Source: Chryseobacterium piperi (lineage in GTDB: Bacteria; Bacteroidota; Bacteroidia; Flavobacteriales; Weeksellaceae). Taken from it: a stretch of DNA of 64,000 bases. The position numbers and the translations under genes were made by a program. A model generated the notes under the pieces. That model did not search any database and had not been told where the DNA came from. It saw nothing but the letters and a program-made list of their open reading frames with translations. Below are positions 1 to 8,993 of this stretch, piece by piece. The stretch lies in the NCBI RefSeq assembly GCF_002285635.2, contig NZ_CP023049.2, forward strand, positions 3,410,001 to 3,474,000, given 5' to 3'. Each line of letters starts with the position of its first letter. Within the stretch, counting starts at the first letter, position 1.

Positions 1-10
1 TATAAAAAAT

Positions 11-41
11 AAAAAGCCTCAACAACGTTGAGGCTTTTTTG
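11..41. terminator. Bidirectional rho-independent terminator
   Basis: A 13-bp perfect inverted repeat (AAAAAGCCTCAAC and its complement) with a 3-nt loop, A-run on the left and T-run on the right, so it can end transcripts from either side. It probably serves a gene lying left of the window and the minus-strand gene ending at 278. Between 42 and 277 I see no gene. Confidence 0.8.
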
Positions 42-277
42 TTGTGCTTACTCTAATGAGATTATTAGGTATTGCGGAATCCCTTTTATTTATTAATTAT
101 AATCTGAGTTTGGAAGAGAGCCGGAAGTCAGATTTGGTAAAGAAATAGATTTCAGATATGATTTATCTGGAATTTGAAAAGGATGGTTTTAGCCACGAAT
201 GTACGAATAGCATAATGGAGTGTTTTATAATTACGAACACAGGAATGAGAGTTCGGAGAAATAAAAGGAAACTTTTC

Positions 278-2800
278 TTAAAAGCCTACCTGGAAGCCAG
301 CCTTTACCCCAAAAGTGGAAATATCAGGTCTGTTGAGGTAGTTGCCTCTCCAGTTGAAATCTACCCTGAAAATTCTCAGGTTTCCAAATCCAATGTTTTC
401 AATTCCAAAACCGTATTCATAGTAGATATGATCACTTGGTGCAGAATATTTAAAACCTTCCACGTTAATGTCTTTGGATGCATTGCTTAATGTTCCGTAA
501 GCACTTCTTATGAAAGCAACTTCCCTTAGCTTAAGCTTTTTAATCAGTGGAATATAAGAAAGGATTTTACCATTAAAATGGTGTTCCAGGTGTAGGGTAG
601 TATAAGTGTCGGCAACAAACTCATAATAATTAAGTTGGGAAAACGTATTGGCTACAAGGCCGTAAGACTGGTTACCCGGAATTACATTTTGTAATGCAAG
701 CGGAACAGTATTGAAGTTTTTCCCTGCTTCAAAATTAATTAATGTTTTTCCCCAGCTACCAATTAATACAGGCTTATAAAATAAGAACTGTAGTTTGTTA
801 TAATTAAAATCCGCATTGAAGACACCTTCAAGCCCTCTCGTATATTTTAAAACAATAGTTGGAGCAAGTGTTCCATGCTCGTGACGGTCGACCCCTGTTT
901 GTGAGAATTTCGCTCCTGGTCTGGCAATTAAACTGATTGTTATGTGAGAATCATTGACTGTTTTTCTCAATTCACCGTTTCGGTAGTACATTAAATTAAA
1001 CCCTCCAGGGTTGGCGGACTTAATGCTTTGCATAGTTCCATCAATCCTGACCTGAAAATTTTTCCAGGGTTCTATTGCAGTGAAAATATTGGTTTGGTTT
1101 ACAGAGCTTAATGAAGCGTTATCTCCTCTTGCAAATACAGCAGAAGAAGCGAATGAACGTGCCATAATTCCATCATCGGTAGTTAACTGAACTCCCAGCT
1201 GCATAATGTCTCTTCTGGTTCCTGCTCCAATCATAAACCGGTTTACCCGGTTGAACATATATCTGGCTTCTACACCATATTTTAACTGCTGGTCTTTAAA
1301 ACCATAGGCGGTGTAGAACTGTACTCTCCATGGGTCATTTTGAGTAAAATAAGTCCTTGCTCCTAAGCGTATTCTATTTCCTTCTATGTCATTTACTCCA
1401 TAAATGGAAAAAATAGGGCCTAAATCGATCCCCCTTGTGATGTTGTAATATCGTGAACCAAGAGTTTCATAGAGTTTTACAATTCGATTGAATTTTGGCA
1501 CCTTTTGGAGCTTGTCAAGCATGTCATATACTCCCTGTTCCGATTTGGATAATGAGTCGGGTCTTGCTTTTATCCAGTAAGCATCATCCTTATCTACAAA
1601 TTTATTATCATATTCCTCCTCCTTTCGGGTGAATACTGAAGCTTCAAGAGGTTTGTTAAATTGATATTCGGAATAATCAACACTTCTTTTGGCTATAATA
1701 CTCTTGGCTGTTTTCCTCTTGGAAAAGGGAGTAATCTCAACTTCTGTCACGAACTTTTTTGGGAGGAAGGTGTTCTCATCCGGATTATCATATTCCAGTT
1801 CTGTAGAAATTCCATTGACAAAGTTAACGTTCATTTTTTGCGTTGACTTCAAGGTTGCTCCCAGTACTGCATACGTATCCGTATCTATATAAAGATATCC
1901 CTGAAATGCCAGGATATCGGTTCTTTTAGGCTGGTATCTTATTTTATACGCATTTTCTCCACGCATAGAGATCGTGTCGATTAGATTGTAGTCATAAGTA
2001 CTGAATCCGTCCGTTCCTACCGGACTTGGAAAGCCAATGTCAAAATAATTAAGGGTGTTATCATAAATATTGATATCCCGGTAAAGGTTTTTTGCCGTTA
2101 ATGTTACGATTTGATTGTCTTGAAATCCTGAAGTTTTTTGGGCAATTAAAAGCCTTTTCGTCTTTTTTGAAGGTTTGTTTTCTCCATAATTCTGATAAAC
2201 GGCTTCATTTAAGAAAATGGGAAGTGCCATTTTACCGCTGGCTGTTGAATCTGCATAATCAAAGATAAAGTCGAGCTTATTAAAGATTTTTTTCTTCATA
2301 AAAGCGCTATCCAGATTATTGGCATCAAACTCAATTTTTTCGTATTCCTTATAAGTATAAGTATTGAATTTGCCTAACCCGTTATTTCTCTTTCTTTTCC
2401 ATACTTCCTGCATAATAGCATATGCGGGATTCTCTTTTTTATTTTTGTATTTTGTTTTTTCGTTATGAATAACAACTTCCTGAATAGTTTCTACCTTTTC
2501 CTGCGACAGCTTCACAAAGATATTGCTGGCACTTTCAGGGGTTACGTCAATAGTTTGTAATGCGTAGCTTTTTCTTAAGAATTTGAGCTTGTAAATAATG
2601 CTGTCCGACTGAACGCTAAATGCTCCGGTAGTCGTGGTTAAAAAAGGCTGATTGCTATCGTTTATGAAAATATCAACTCCTGTAATTTCTTTGTTGGTCT
2701 TTGCGTCAACAATTCTTCCATTTGCTGTATTTTGTGCATAGATAATGCCTGAAAATAAAAGAAAAATTAAGAGGGAGTGGTATTTGTGGTTAATTAACAT
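278..2800 (-). CDS. DUF5686 / carboxypeptidase-regulatory-like outer-membrane protein
   Basis: An 840-residue exported protein. A signal peptide (hydrophobic core LLIFLLFSGII, cleavage near YAQ) is followed by a carboxypeptidase regulatory-like beta-sandwich at about residues 25-110 (GRIVDAKTNKEITGVDIFI), as in many Bacteroidota surface proteins. The rest resembles the DUF5686 family, with a long beta-rich C-terminal half and a final Phe (GFQVGF) typical of outer-membrane barrels. The family's role is not established; an outer-membrane barrel with a periplasmic plug-like domain is my inference. It is monocistronic; a TAnnTTTG box on the minus strand (TACATTTG, 2897-2904) lies about 100 bp upstream and the hairpin at 11-41 is downstream. 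Confidence 0.85.
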   Translation of the reverse strand: MLINHKYHSLLIFLLFSGIIYAQNTANGRIVDAKTNKEITGVDIFINDSNQPFLTTTTGAFSVQSDSIIYKLKFLRKSYALQTIDVTPESASNIFVKLSQEKVETIQEVVIHNEKTKYKNKKENPAYAIMQEVWKRKRNNGLGKFNTYTYKEYEKIEFDANNLDSAFMKKKIFNKLDFIFDYADSTASGKMALPIFLNEAVYQNYGENKPSKKTKRLLIAQKTSGFQDNQIVTLTAKNLYRDINIYDNTLNYFDIGFPSPVGTDGFSTYDYNLIDTISMRGENAYKIRYQPKRTDILAFQGYLYIDTDTYAVLGATLKSTQKMNVNFVNGISTELEYDNPDENTFLPKKFVTEVEITPFSKRKTAKSIIAKRSVDYSEYQFNKPLEASVFTRKEEEYDNKFVDKDDAYWIKARPDSLSKSEQGVYDMLDKLQKVPKFNRIVKLYETLGSRYYNITRGIDLGPIFSIYGVNDIEGNRIRLGARTYFTQNDPWRVQFYTAYGFKDQQLKYGVEARYMFNRVNRFMIGAGTRRDIMQLGVQLTTDDGIMARSFASSAVFARGDNASLSSVNQTNIFTAIEPWKNFQVRIDGTMQSIKSANPGGFNLMYYRNGELRKTVNDSHITISLIARPGAKFSQTGVDRHEHGTLAPTIVLKYTRGLEGVFNADFNYNKLQFLFYKPVLIGSWGKTLINFEAGKNFNTVPLALQNVIPGNQSYGLVANTFSQLNYYEFVADTYTTLHLEHHFNGKILSYIPLIKKLKLREVAFIRSAYGTLSNASKDINVEGFKYSAPSDHIYYEYGFGIENIGFGNLRIFRVDFNWRGNYLNRPDISTFGVKAGFQVGF

Positions 2801-3003
2801 TAGTTATTTCTATCAAGCATTTAGCATAAACAAAAAGCATGCTGTTTATTTAAACGAATTAAAATTCAAAAAATTTTGTGTGTGGATATAAAAGTGCAAA
2901 TGTAGCAAAAAAACAGCACGTAAGTATGATAGCAGGGAAGTTGTGAATTGATTCCTGGATAATAAAATCCGTCTTAGCATAGTATATTGAGTGTGAAGAT
3001 AAA

Positions 3004-3609
3004 TCAACCGTTGAATAGTTTATTTCTTTTGATTGTTTTCCCTTGTCTCAGTTTTAATGCGTGATAAAATGTTGGGACATCATTAGTCCATTTTTTTAGG
3101 ATTAAGATAATAGCAATAATTTCAATCCGGGTTAATAGGCCTACCCAGAAGCAGAGATTGAACAGTAGGATTGACTCACATTGCAGAATAATCTGAATAA
3201 GTGTTGCAAAAAGAATTAAAGTCCAAATTTTTGCACCTATTGAATGAGTGGCAATTTCTTTTTTAAACTTTAAGAAACTAGTTAAATAAGTTAAAGCTTC
3301 AAAAGCAATGAGTATGATCAGTTTGTACATGTTGGCTTTAAAAAAAGTTGGACACTGAATGTAGGTTGCTACAATAACTGAGATAAAAAAGATTTGATCA
3401 ACTGTAGAATCCAGTCTTCGAAGCTTTTGAGTGGATATATTGAGTTGTCGTGCTATAATACCATCAAAGATATCGGTCAGTAAACCAATTGATAAAAGAA
3501 TAACGATGATGGTTTGATAATGGTCAATTTGTATAAGGCTTAAATAAATGATCACTAATCCAATAATGAACCTGAAGAGAATTAATAGGGTTGGGATTTT
3601 ATTCTTCAT
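3004..3609 (-). CDS. CDP-alcohol phosphatidyltransferase family protein
   Basis: A 201-residue integral membrane protein with about five or six hydrophobic segments. Residues 42-67 carry the CDP-alcohol phosphotransferase signature, beginning DIFDGIIAR and ending in two spaced aspartates (LDSTVDQ), so all four metal/substrate Asp residues are present. Members displace CMP from a CDP-alcohol to make phospholipids such as phosphatidylglycerophosphate or phosphatidylserine. The usual Gly eight residues after the AR pair is Leu here, so specificity cannot be assigned and activity may be altered. It stands alone, with no obvious partner next to it. Confidence 0.85.
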   Translation of the reverse strand: MKNKIPTLLILFRFIIGLVIIYLSLIQIDHYQTIIVILLSIGLLTDIFDGIIARQLNISTQKLRRLDSTVDQIFFISVIVATYIQCPTFFKANMYKLIILIAFEALTYLTSFLKFKKEIATHSIGAKIWTLILFATLIQIILQCESILLFNLCFWVGLLTRIEIIAIILILKKWTNDVPTFYHALKLRQGKTIKRNKLFNG

Positions 3610-3692
3610 AAATTTTAGAAAACAATTTTAAAATTCATTAATTGGAAAGATTATTTTGAAAGCTAAATAATACGGAATATTTAATTAAAATG

Positions 3693-3723
3693 AAAAAGAC
3701 CTACATTTCTGTAAGTCTTTTTG
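3693..3723 (-). terminator. Terminator of tRNA-Asn copy 1
   Basis: Inverted repeat (AAAAAGACYTACA ... TGTAAGTCTTTTT) immediately 3' of the tRNA on the minus strand. The same stem, GACTTACA/TGTAAGTC, recurs at 3991-4016 and 7351-7382. Confidence 0.8.
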
Positions 3724-3797
3724 CTCCTCCTGCTGGGCTCGAACCAGCGACCCTCTGATTAACAGTCAGATGCTCTAACCAACTGAGCTAAGGAGGA
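3724..3797 (-). tRNA. tRNA-Asn (anticodon GTT), copy 1
   Basis: A 74-nt cloverleaf on the minus strand: acceptor TCCTCCT pairs with AGGAGGA, then a D-loop (AGTTGGTTAGA), anticodon loop CTGTTAA giving GTT, and T-arm GCTGG-TTCGAGC-CCAGC with discriminator G. No CCA is encoded. The sequence is identical to the copy at 7385-7458. Confidence 0.97.
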
Positions 3798-3820
3798 ATT
3801 TTCCTTTGTTTTAAGTGCTG

Positions 3821-3852
3821 CAAATATAATATGAATATTGATATGAAGCAAA
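3821..3852 (-). promoter_or_regulatory. Bacteroidota-type promoter of tRNA-Asn copy 1
   Basis: Read on the minus strand: TTTG, 20 nt, TATATTTG, matching the flavobacterial -33/-7 consensus (TTTG ... TAnnTTTG). It lies 24 bp upstream of the tRNA. Confidence 0.8.
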
Positions 3853-3990
3853 TTTTACCTTCAATTATCGATGGTTTTAAACTAAATAGATTGAATTTCA
3901 ATAAGAAATATTTCGCTTGTCTTTTTATGAAGTCTGATAATCTTAAAATAAATGTCAGGAATATAGCTTTCTAAGCAAAATATATACAAC

Positions 3991-4016
3991 AAAAAAGACT
4001 TACATTGCTGTAAGTC
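3991..4016 (-). terminator. Terminator of the tricorn-like protease gene
   Basis: Stem GACTTACA-ttgc-TGTAAGTC followed on the minus strand by a T-run, 8 bp past the stop codon of the protease. Nearly the same stem as the two tRNA terminators. Confidence 0.75.
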
Positions 4017-4023
4017 CTGTTTT

Positions 4024-7000
4024 TTATTTCTTTAAATCTTTAAGTATTTCCTGAATGGCCCGTTCAAGCTGAGGGTCATTATCCTGTTGCCGGTCTATAA
4101 AGGTGTTTTTAACATAGATATCTGGTTTTACGCCAGTTTTTTCAAGGTTCTGCCCATCCAGGGTATACGTTCCCCATGAAGGAAGTCTATAAGAAGAATT
4201 GTCTACAAGGCTTTTTCCGGAAGTGAAGATGATCCAGCGATAAGTATCCTGCCCGATAATTTTTCCGAGTTTCAAAGCTTTGAAACCTGCAGCTGTCATT
4301 TCAGCATCACTTAATGAAGCTTCATTAATCAGTAAAACAATCGGCTTTGCTGAAGGTGCAAAATTGGGCTGGGTAGTCATTTTCCCTTCACGGTATTTCC
4401 ATTGCAAATAAGGTTTTTGAGCAAGGAAATTTAACACCTTATCGTGTACATTTCCTCCTGTATTGTATCGAAGGTCGAGAATAACAGCATCCTTTTGGTT
4501 TTCTTGTTCCACCATATCTAACAGGAAGCGATCCAGTTCATCAACAGACATGTTTTTCATGTATGAATAAGCAATGCGGTTGTTGCTCAGCTGATTAACA
4601 CGCTGGCGATTGTTGAATATCCAATCGTCATACAATAATCCTTTTAGCTCTCCATTTGAAATCGGATGTACTTTGGTTGTTACATCCTTACCATTGCGGT
4701 TGAACGTAAGGATAAGCTCATCTTGTTTTTTAGGACTCGTAAAATAAGCTTCGCGATTTTCATGAATGTCAATATTTTTTCCATTTACAGCAGTCAATTG
4801 GTCTCCGGGTTTTATATCAACACCAGAGCGGAATGCCGGAGATTTTCTCACAATACTTTCTACGATGTAGGGCTGGTCTTTTTTAAAGATGATTCCGGTT
4901 TCATTTGTAAAATAATTAAGGTATCGGGCCTCTTCTTTTCCGGTTGAAGAAAATCCGATATGAGATGAATTAAGTTCTCCTAAAAGATCATTGAGTAAAA
5001 TTCGCAGATCGTTTCTGTTATTTACGTACGGAAGATATTGGGCATACTGTTCCTTTTTTGCTTTCCAGTTAATCCCATGGAATTTTTCATCATAAAAGTT
5101 TTCTTCAACACCCGTCCAGGTTTCATCATACATCTGAGTGAATTCGGATGCCAGGTTTTTATTAAAAGTATACTGAATATTTATTTTTTCGGGTTTTAAA
5201 GCAGCCAGGGTCATTTTATAAATGTTACCTTCTATTAATGCAAAAAGAGACTTGTCATTTTTGATGATGTTGTTCGCTGCCTTATCGAAAACCTTTTCTG
5301 ATTTCGCCGGTTCAAAATCGGTGAAAACTTTTTTGAACAATTGTTTCTTTCCGTTATCCTGATTGGAATTAAAGAATAAGATTTCTTTCTTGTCGTCCAA
5401 AACAACAACTGGGTCGTCCTGATACCCATATCTTTCGGTAACCAATTCGATTCTTTCCAGAGTATTCTCAGGATTGATTTTCAACTCTTTTATAACGGGC
5501 TCTTTCTCTTCCTTTTTCTCCTTGCTTTCTTCTTTTTTATCTTTTTTGCCTGTGCTATCCTTTGCTGTTTCAGCAGGTTTTGTTTCTTCAGTAAAGAGTT
5601 TGTCGAATTTTTCAGATTTGTAAGGTTCATCAAACCAGTCCAGAGCCATTCTGTAAATGTTGGATTTCTGCATACCTAAAGGATAGGAGGGGCTGGTCCT
5701 GTCGCTGGTAAAATAAATATATTTACCATTGGGCGACCAGAAGGGATCTTCCTCTGAAACACCAGTATTGGTAAGGTTGATGGTCTTATTTTTTCCAATA
5801 TTGTAGATGAGGATATCCAGTTCGAAATTTCTTTTTGCAGAGAATAATACATATTCATTATTGGGAGAAAAAGAAGGTTTCGAATTTTGAAATGCCCAGA
5901 TTTCATCTTTGACAATAGTAGTGGAGCCAAAGTTTTTTAAATCCATTAACCTTACCTCGTCACGACCACTCAAATAAACCGCTTTTGAGAGGTCATTATT
6001 AAGGGTTACGTTACGATTATTACGTAAATCAGTTGTTAATTGTTTGGCCTGGCCTTTTCCATCTGCCGGAGTGCTAAACCAGTTTTGATAGCCTTTGTAA
6101 GTCTGATTAAAAAGTAATGTACGGTTGTCCTTCAGCCATTTTACTTCCATTACACGCTCTTTTCCATCAGTGACTTGCTGTGTAAATTTTCCTTCAATAT
6201 CTGAAACAAACAGAACACCACGGCTTACGAAGGCCATTTTTTTACCGTCTGGCGAAACATCATAATAAGAAATAGTATTCTCTATGTTGAAATTTTGTTC
6301 TTTTTCCAGTGTCTTATTTGTATTCAAGCTTATGTTCAGAGCTTTTGTGTTTTTTGTAGCAACATCATAAATGTAAAGTTGATAATCCTTTTCAAATATG
6401 ACTTTAGATCCGTTTGCTGAAACAAAAGGTTTTTTGATAGAGGTCTCAAACTGAGTTAATGCAGTCTTTTTACCATTTTTAAGTTGATAAAGATTATATT
6501 CAGCATTATTTTCATCGGAAATAAAGTAAACAACACCATTTTTATCCACGCTTGGATTAAAATCTTTTCCTTCGTAGTTGGTGTACTGCTTGAAAGCGTT
6601 GTTTTTGGGATTGTATCCTAAAATATCGGGATTGTTTTCTCCTTTGTAGCGTTTGCGGTGCGTTTGATTGGCGCTTTCCGATGAGCTTGTGAAAAGATAC
6701 TCTCCATTGGGAGTCTCCGCTAGGCCATTCGTGTTATTAAAGTAATTGTTGAAAAGCTTTTGAGGTGTTTTTCCTTCTACTGTAGTTTTGAAACTGCCAA
6801 AATTGTTATTTCTGTTTGAGGTAAAATAAATTGTTTTGCTATCCCATGCCCAGTTTTCCATATCGTCTTTTCCTGTATGAAAAGTAAGTTGTTTAATGGT
6901 TCCTCCTTCAGCAGGCATTACGTAAACATCATAATTTCCATATTGGTTGGAGCTGAATGCGAGCCATTTTCCATCTGGAGAAATACGAGGATTGATTTCT

Positions 7001-7194
7001 TCTCCGTCCAGAGCTGTGATTCTTGAAGCAGTTCCACCATTTGAATCTACTTTCCAGATGTCTCCATCATAAGCAAAATAAGCAGTTTTTCCATCTGGGC
7101 TCAATGATGGGCTTGATAAAAAATAAGATTTTTCCTGAGCTGAAATTTGAATAATAGCAAAAGCTGCTAATAAAGAGATAAAGGTTTTTTTCAT
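4024..7194 (-). CDS. Tricorn-like S41 protease with TolB-type beta-propeller
   Basis: A 1056-residue secreted protease. The frame opens at 7329, but the start at 7194 puts a signal peptide first (MKKTFISLLAAFAIIQISAQ), so I use that. The N-terminal half has repeated PD40/WD40-like blades (LSPDGKTAYFAYDGDIW, ISPDGKWLAFSSNQYGNYDV) forming propellers. A Lys/Glu-rich linker near residues 540-590 precedes a tricorn core domain, a PDZ domain (RSGVDIKPGDQLTAVNGKNI) and a C-terminal S41 domain (ILDLRYNTGGN; likely nucleophile Ser in EASLSDAEMTAAG). Tricorn enzymes degrade peptides; here export suggests periplasmic or surface peptide degradation. The gene sits alone between the two tRNA-Asn genes. Confidence 0.92.
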   Translation of the reverse strand: MKKTFISLLAAFAIIQISAQEKSYFLSSPSLSPDGKTAYFAYDGDIWKVDSNGGTASRITALDGEEINPRISPDGKWLAFSSNQYGNYDVYVMPAEGGTIKQLTFHTGKDDMENWAWDSKTIYFTSNRNNNFGSFKTTVEGKTPQKLFNNYFNNTNGLAETPNGEYLFTSSSESANQTHRKRYKGENNPDILGYNPKNNAFKQYTNYEGKDFNPSVDKNGVVYFISDENNAEYNLYQLKNGKKTALTQFETSIKKPFVSANGSKVIFEKDYQLYIYDVATKNTKALNISLNTNKTLEKEQNFNIENTISYYDVSPDGKKMAFVSRGVLFVSDIEGKFTQQVTDGKERVMEVKWLKDNRTLLFNQTYKGYQNWFSTPADGKGQAKQLTTDLRNNRNVTLNNDLSKAVYLSGRDEVRLMDLKNFGSTTIVKDEIWAFQNSKPSFSPNNEYVLFSAKRNFELDILIYNIGKNKTINLTNTGVSEEDPFWSPNGKYIYFTSDRTSPSYPLGMQKSNIYRMALDWFDEPYKSEKFDKLFTEETKPAETAKDSTGKKDKKEESKEKKEEKEPVIKELKINPENTLERIELVTERYGYQDDPVVVLDDKKEILFFNSNQDNGKKQLFKKVFTDFEPAKSEKVFDKAANNIIKNDKSLFALIEGNIYKMTLAALKPEKINIQYTFNKNLASEFTQMYDETWTGVEENFYDEKFHGINWKAKKEQYAQYLPYVNNRNDLRILLNDLLGELNSSHIGFSSTGKEEARYLNYFTNETGIIFKKDQPYIVESIVRKSPAFRSGVDIKPGDQLTAVNGKNIDIHENREAYFTSPKKQDELILTFNRNGKDVTTKVHPISNGELKGLLYDDWIFNNRQRVNQLSNNRIAYSYMKNMSVDELDRFLLDMVEQENQKDAVILDLRYNTGGNVHDKVLNFLAQKPYLQWKYREGKMTTQPNFAPSAKPIVLLINEASLSDAEMTAAGFKALKLGKIIGQDTYRWIIFTSGKSLVDNSSYRLPSWGTYTLDGQNLEKTGVKPDIYVKNTFIDRQQDNDPQLERAIQEILKDLKK

Positions 7195-7350
7195 GAGATA
7201 ATTAGATATTCCTTGAGATACATAGTGATGGTTTGCGCTGCAAATATTATCTATTGTATCATTTAATAATAAGTTACAAATATCTAATTTTTTAGGGATA
7301 TCAGTGCTTTTTATACAATTTAAATTCAATGCACATGAAAAATATAAAAC

Positions 7351-7382
7351 AAAAAAAGACTTACATTTCTGTAAGTCTTTTT
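7351..7382 (-). terminator. Terminator of tRNA-Asn copy 2
   Basis: AAAAAGACTTACA ... TGTAAGTCTTTTT directly 3' of the second tRNA on the minus strand, differing from the copy-1 hairpin by one base in the stem. Confidence 0.8.
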
Positions 7383-7384
7383 GG

Positions 7385-7458
7385 CTCCTCCTGCTGGGCT
7401 CGAACCAGCGACCCTCTGATTAACAGTCAGATGCTCTAACCAACTGAGCTAAGGAGGA
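7385..7458 (-). tRNA. tRNA-Asn (anticodon GTT), copy 2
   Basis: Same 74-nt cloverleaf as the gene at 3724-3797, with anticodon loop CTGTTAA. The promoter and terminator are copied with it, so the duplicated unit is about 150-160 bp. Confidence 0.97.
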
Positions 7459-7481
7459 ATGTCCTTTGTTTTTAAGTGGTG

Positions 7482-7513
7482 CAAATATAGGACGAATATT
7501 TATACCAGACAAA
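7482..7513 (-). promoter_or_regulatory. Bacteroidota-type promoter of tRNA-Asn copy 2
   Basis: Minus strand: TTTG, 20 nt, TATATTTG, at the same distance from the tRNA (23-24 bp) as in copy 1. Confidence 0.8.
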
Positions 7514-7539
7514 TTTTTCTTTTGAAAATTTAAAAAATC

Positions 7540-8889
7540 TTATAATTTCCCGGTAAATATTTTGAAGATATCACTTCCGAAAATCAGTAACATTAAGCCT
7601 AACAGGAAGATAACACCAATCATCTGTGCATTTTCCAATACTTTTTGAGGAACTGGTTTCCCGAAAATAATCTCATATAATGTAAACAAAACGTGACCAC
7701 CATCTAATCCCGGAATAGGAATAAGGTTCAGGAATGCCAGCCAGATAGAGAACATTGCCGTGAAGCTCCAGAATGCTGGCCAGTTGATGGCAAAGCTTCC
7801 GTTAGCATCTTTGTCTACAGGCATTGATTTTACAATTGCGATAGGTCCACCAACATTTTTATATCCCTGAATTTTGGAATTAAACATGATTTTAAACTGC
7901 TTTACCTGCATTGTTAAAGCCTCGATTGTTCTTCCAAGTCCTCTTGGAATAGATTCTCCGAAAGAATATTTTTTATTCGTAATCAGGTTTCCAAGATCTT
8001 TCGTATTGATCTGAACTCCCAATTTCCCGTTTTTGTCAACAGGAACAGATAAAGTCTGAGCTGCTCCGTTTCGTAAAACTTCAAGCTCAACCGTTTTTCC
8101 TTTATTTTGGTCCAATGCAGAACTTACTTCATCAAAAAACTGAGTTTTCTTACCATTGATTCCTATTACTTTATCTCCAACGGCTAATCCAGATGTTTTA
8201 GAAGTAGGTGTAGCCAAAGAGTCAATAACCATTGGAATCCTTGGGGTAATATACATTTTTGCCTCTCTTTGCTTAATAACATCTGCAACGCCTGATTCAT
8301 CTATAGGAAAAGTGATTTCTTTTCCATCTCTTAATACAGTTACGTCGTTACTAAAAAGAATATTGATTGCTGTATTTTCTAGTCTTTCAACCGGTTTTCC
8401 ATCAATGCTGATGATTTTATCACCATTCTGGAAACCCATTTTTTTACCGGCGTCGCTTACACCGATTCCGTTATTGAATTTATTAAGGTCAGTATACGTT
8501 TCTCCATTAAAGAAAGATAGTCCACTGTAGATTAGCCATGCTAAAAAAAAGTTTACGGTAACCCCTCCAAGCATAATGATTAATCTCTGCCAAGCTGGTT
8601 TTGCTCTGAATTCCCATGGCTGAGCGGGTTGCTTTAATTGCTCTGTATCCATACTTTCATCCACCATTCCCGCAATTTTTACATAACCACCGAAAGGAAG
8701 CCATCCAATACCGTATTCAGTCTCACCGATTTTCTTTTTTGCAATAGAAAACCATGGATCAAAAAACAAATAAAACTTTTCTACTTTCGTTTTAAAATAT
8801 TTTGCCGGTAAAAAATGACCGAGTTCATGAAGGATAACTAAGATAGATATGCTTAATATGAATTGAAAGAGTTTGATTGCTAATTCCAT
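7540..8889 (-). CDS. rseP: RIP metalloprotease RseP (site-2 protease, M50)
   Basis: A 449-residue inner-membrane zinc metalloprotease. The first transmembrane helix contains HELGH at residues 21-25 (two zinc-binding His and the catalytic Glu). Two PDZ-like segments follow (GFQNGDKIISIDGKPVE, GLAVGDKVIGINGKK), and the last helices hold the third zinc ligand in PIPGLDGGHVLF. Family members cut membrane-embedded anti-sigma factors and remnant signal peptides; an ECF sigma/anti-sigma pair lies at 40169-41327, though nothing here shows they interact. The promoter at 8914-8944 matches the flavobacterial consensus exactly. Confidence 0.96.
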   Translation of the reverse strand: MELAIKLFQFILSISILVILHELGHFLPAKYFKTKVEKFYLFFDPWFSIAKKKIGETEYGIGWLPFGGYVKIAGMVDESMDTEQLKQPAQPWEFRAKPAWQRLIIMLGGVTVNFFLAWLIYSGLSFFNGETYTDLNKFNNGIGVSDAGKKMGFQNGDKIISIDGKPVERLENTAINILFSNDVTVLRDGKEITFPIDESGVADVIKQREAKMYITPRIPMVIDSLATPTSKTSGLAVGDKVIGINGKKTQFFDEVSSALDQNKGKTVELEVLRNGAAQTLSVPVDKNGKLGVQINTKDLGNLITNKKYSFGESIPRGLGRTIEALTMQVKQFKIMFNSKIQGYKNVGGPIAIVKSMPVDKDANGSFAINWPAFWSFTAMFSIWLAFLNLIPIPGLDGGHVLFTLYEIIFGKPVPQKVLENAQMIGVIFLLGLMLLIFGSDIFKIFTGKL

Positions 8890-8913
8890 TAATATGTTTT
8901 AGATTTTAATTTG

Positions 8914-8944
8914 CAAAGGTAACAATTATCAAAACTATGCCAAA
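8914..8944 (-). promoter_or_regulatory. rseP promoter
   Basis: Minus strand: TTTG, 19 nt, TACCTTTG, 24 bp upstream of the rseP start. A full match to the Bacteroidota housekeeping promoter. Confidence 0.75.
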
Positions 8945-8945
8945 T

Positions 8946-8973
8946 AAAAAAGCTCCTCATATAGAGAAGCTTT
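8946..8973 (-). terminator. Terminator of the small secreted protein gene
   Basis: On the minus strand a 10-bp stem (AAAGCTTCTC with GAGGAGCTTT, one G-U pair) and a short loop precede a T-run, 20 bp past the stop at 8994. It overlaps the upstream edge of the rseP promoter, separating the two units. Confidence 0.75.
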
Positions 8974-8993
8974 GTCATATAATAGTGGTATTT

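Noticed and set aside
158..490. Plus-strand frame of 110 codons at the left end
   Set aside because: Two thirds lies antisense to the 3' end of the DUF5686 gene, it has no signal or domain, and the part outside is not gene-like.
7195..7329. 45-residue N-terminal extension of the tricorn-like protease
   Set aside because: It would bury the signal peptide that begins at 7194 and has no conserved character.
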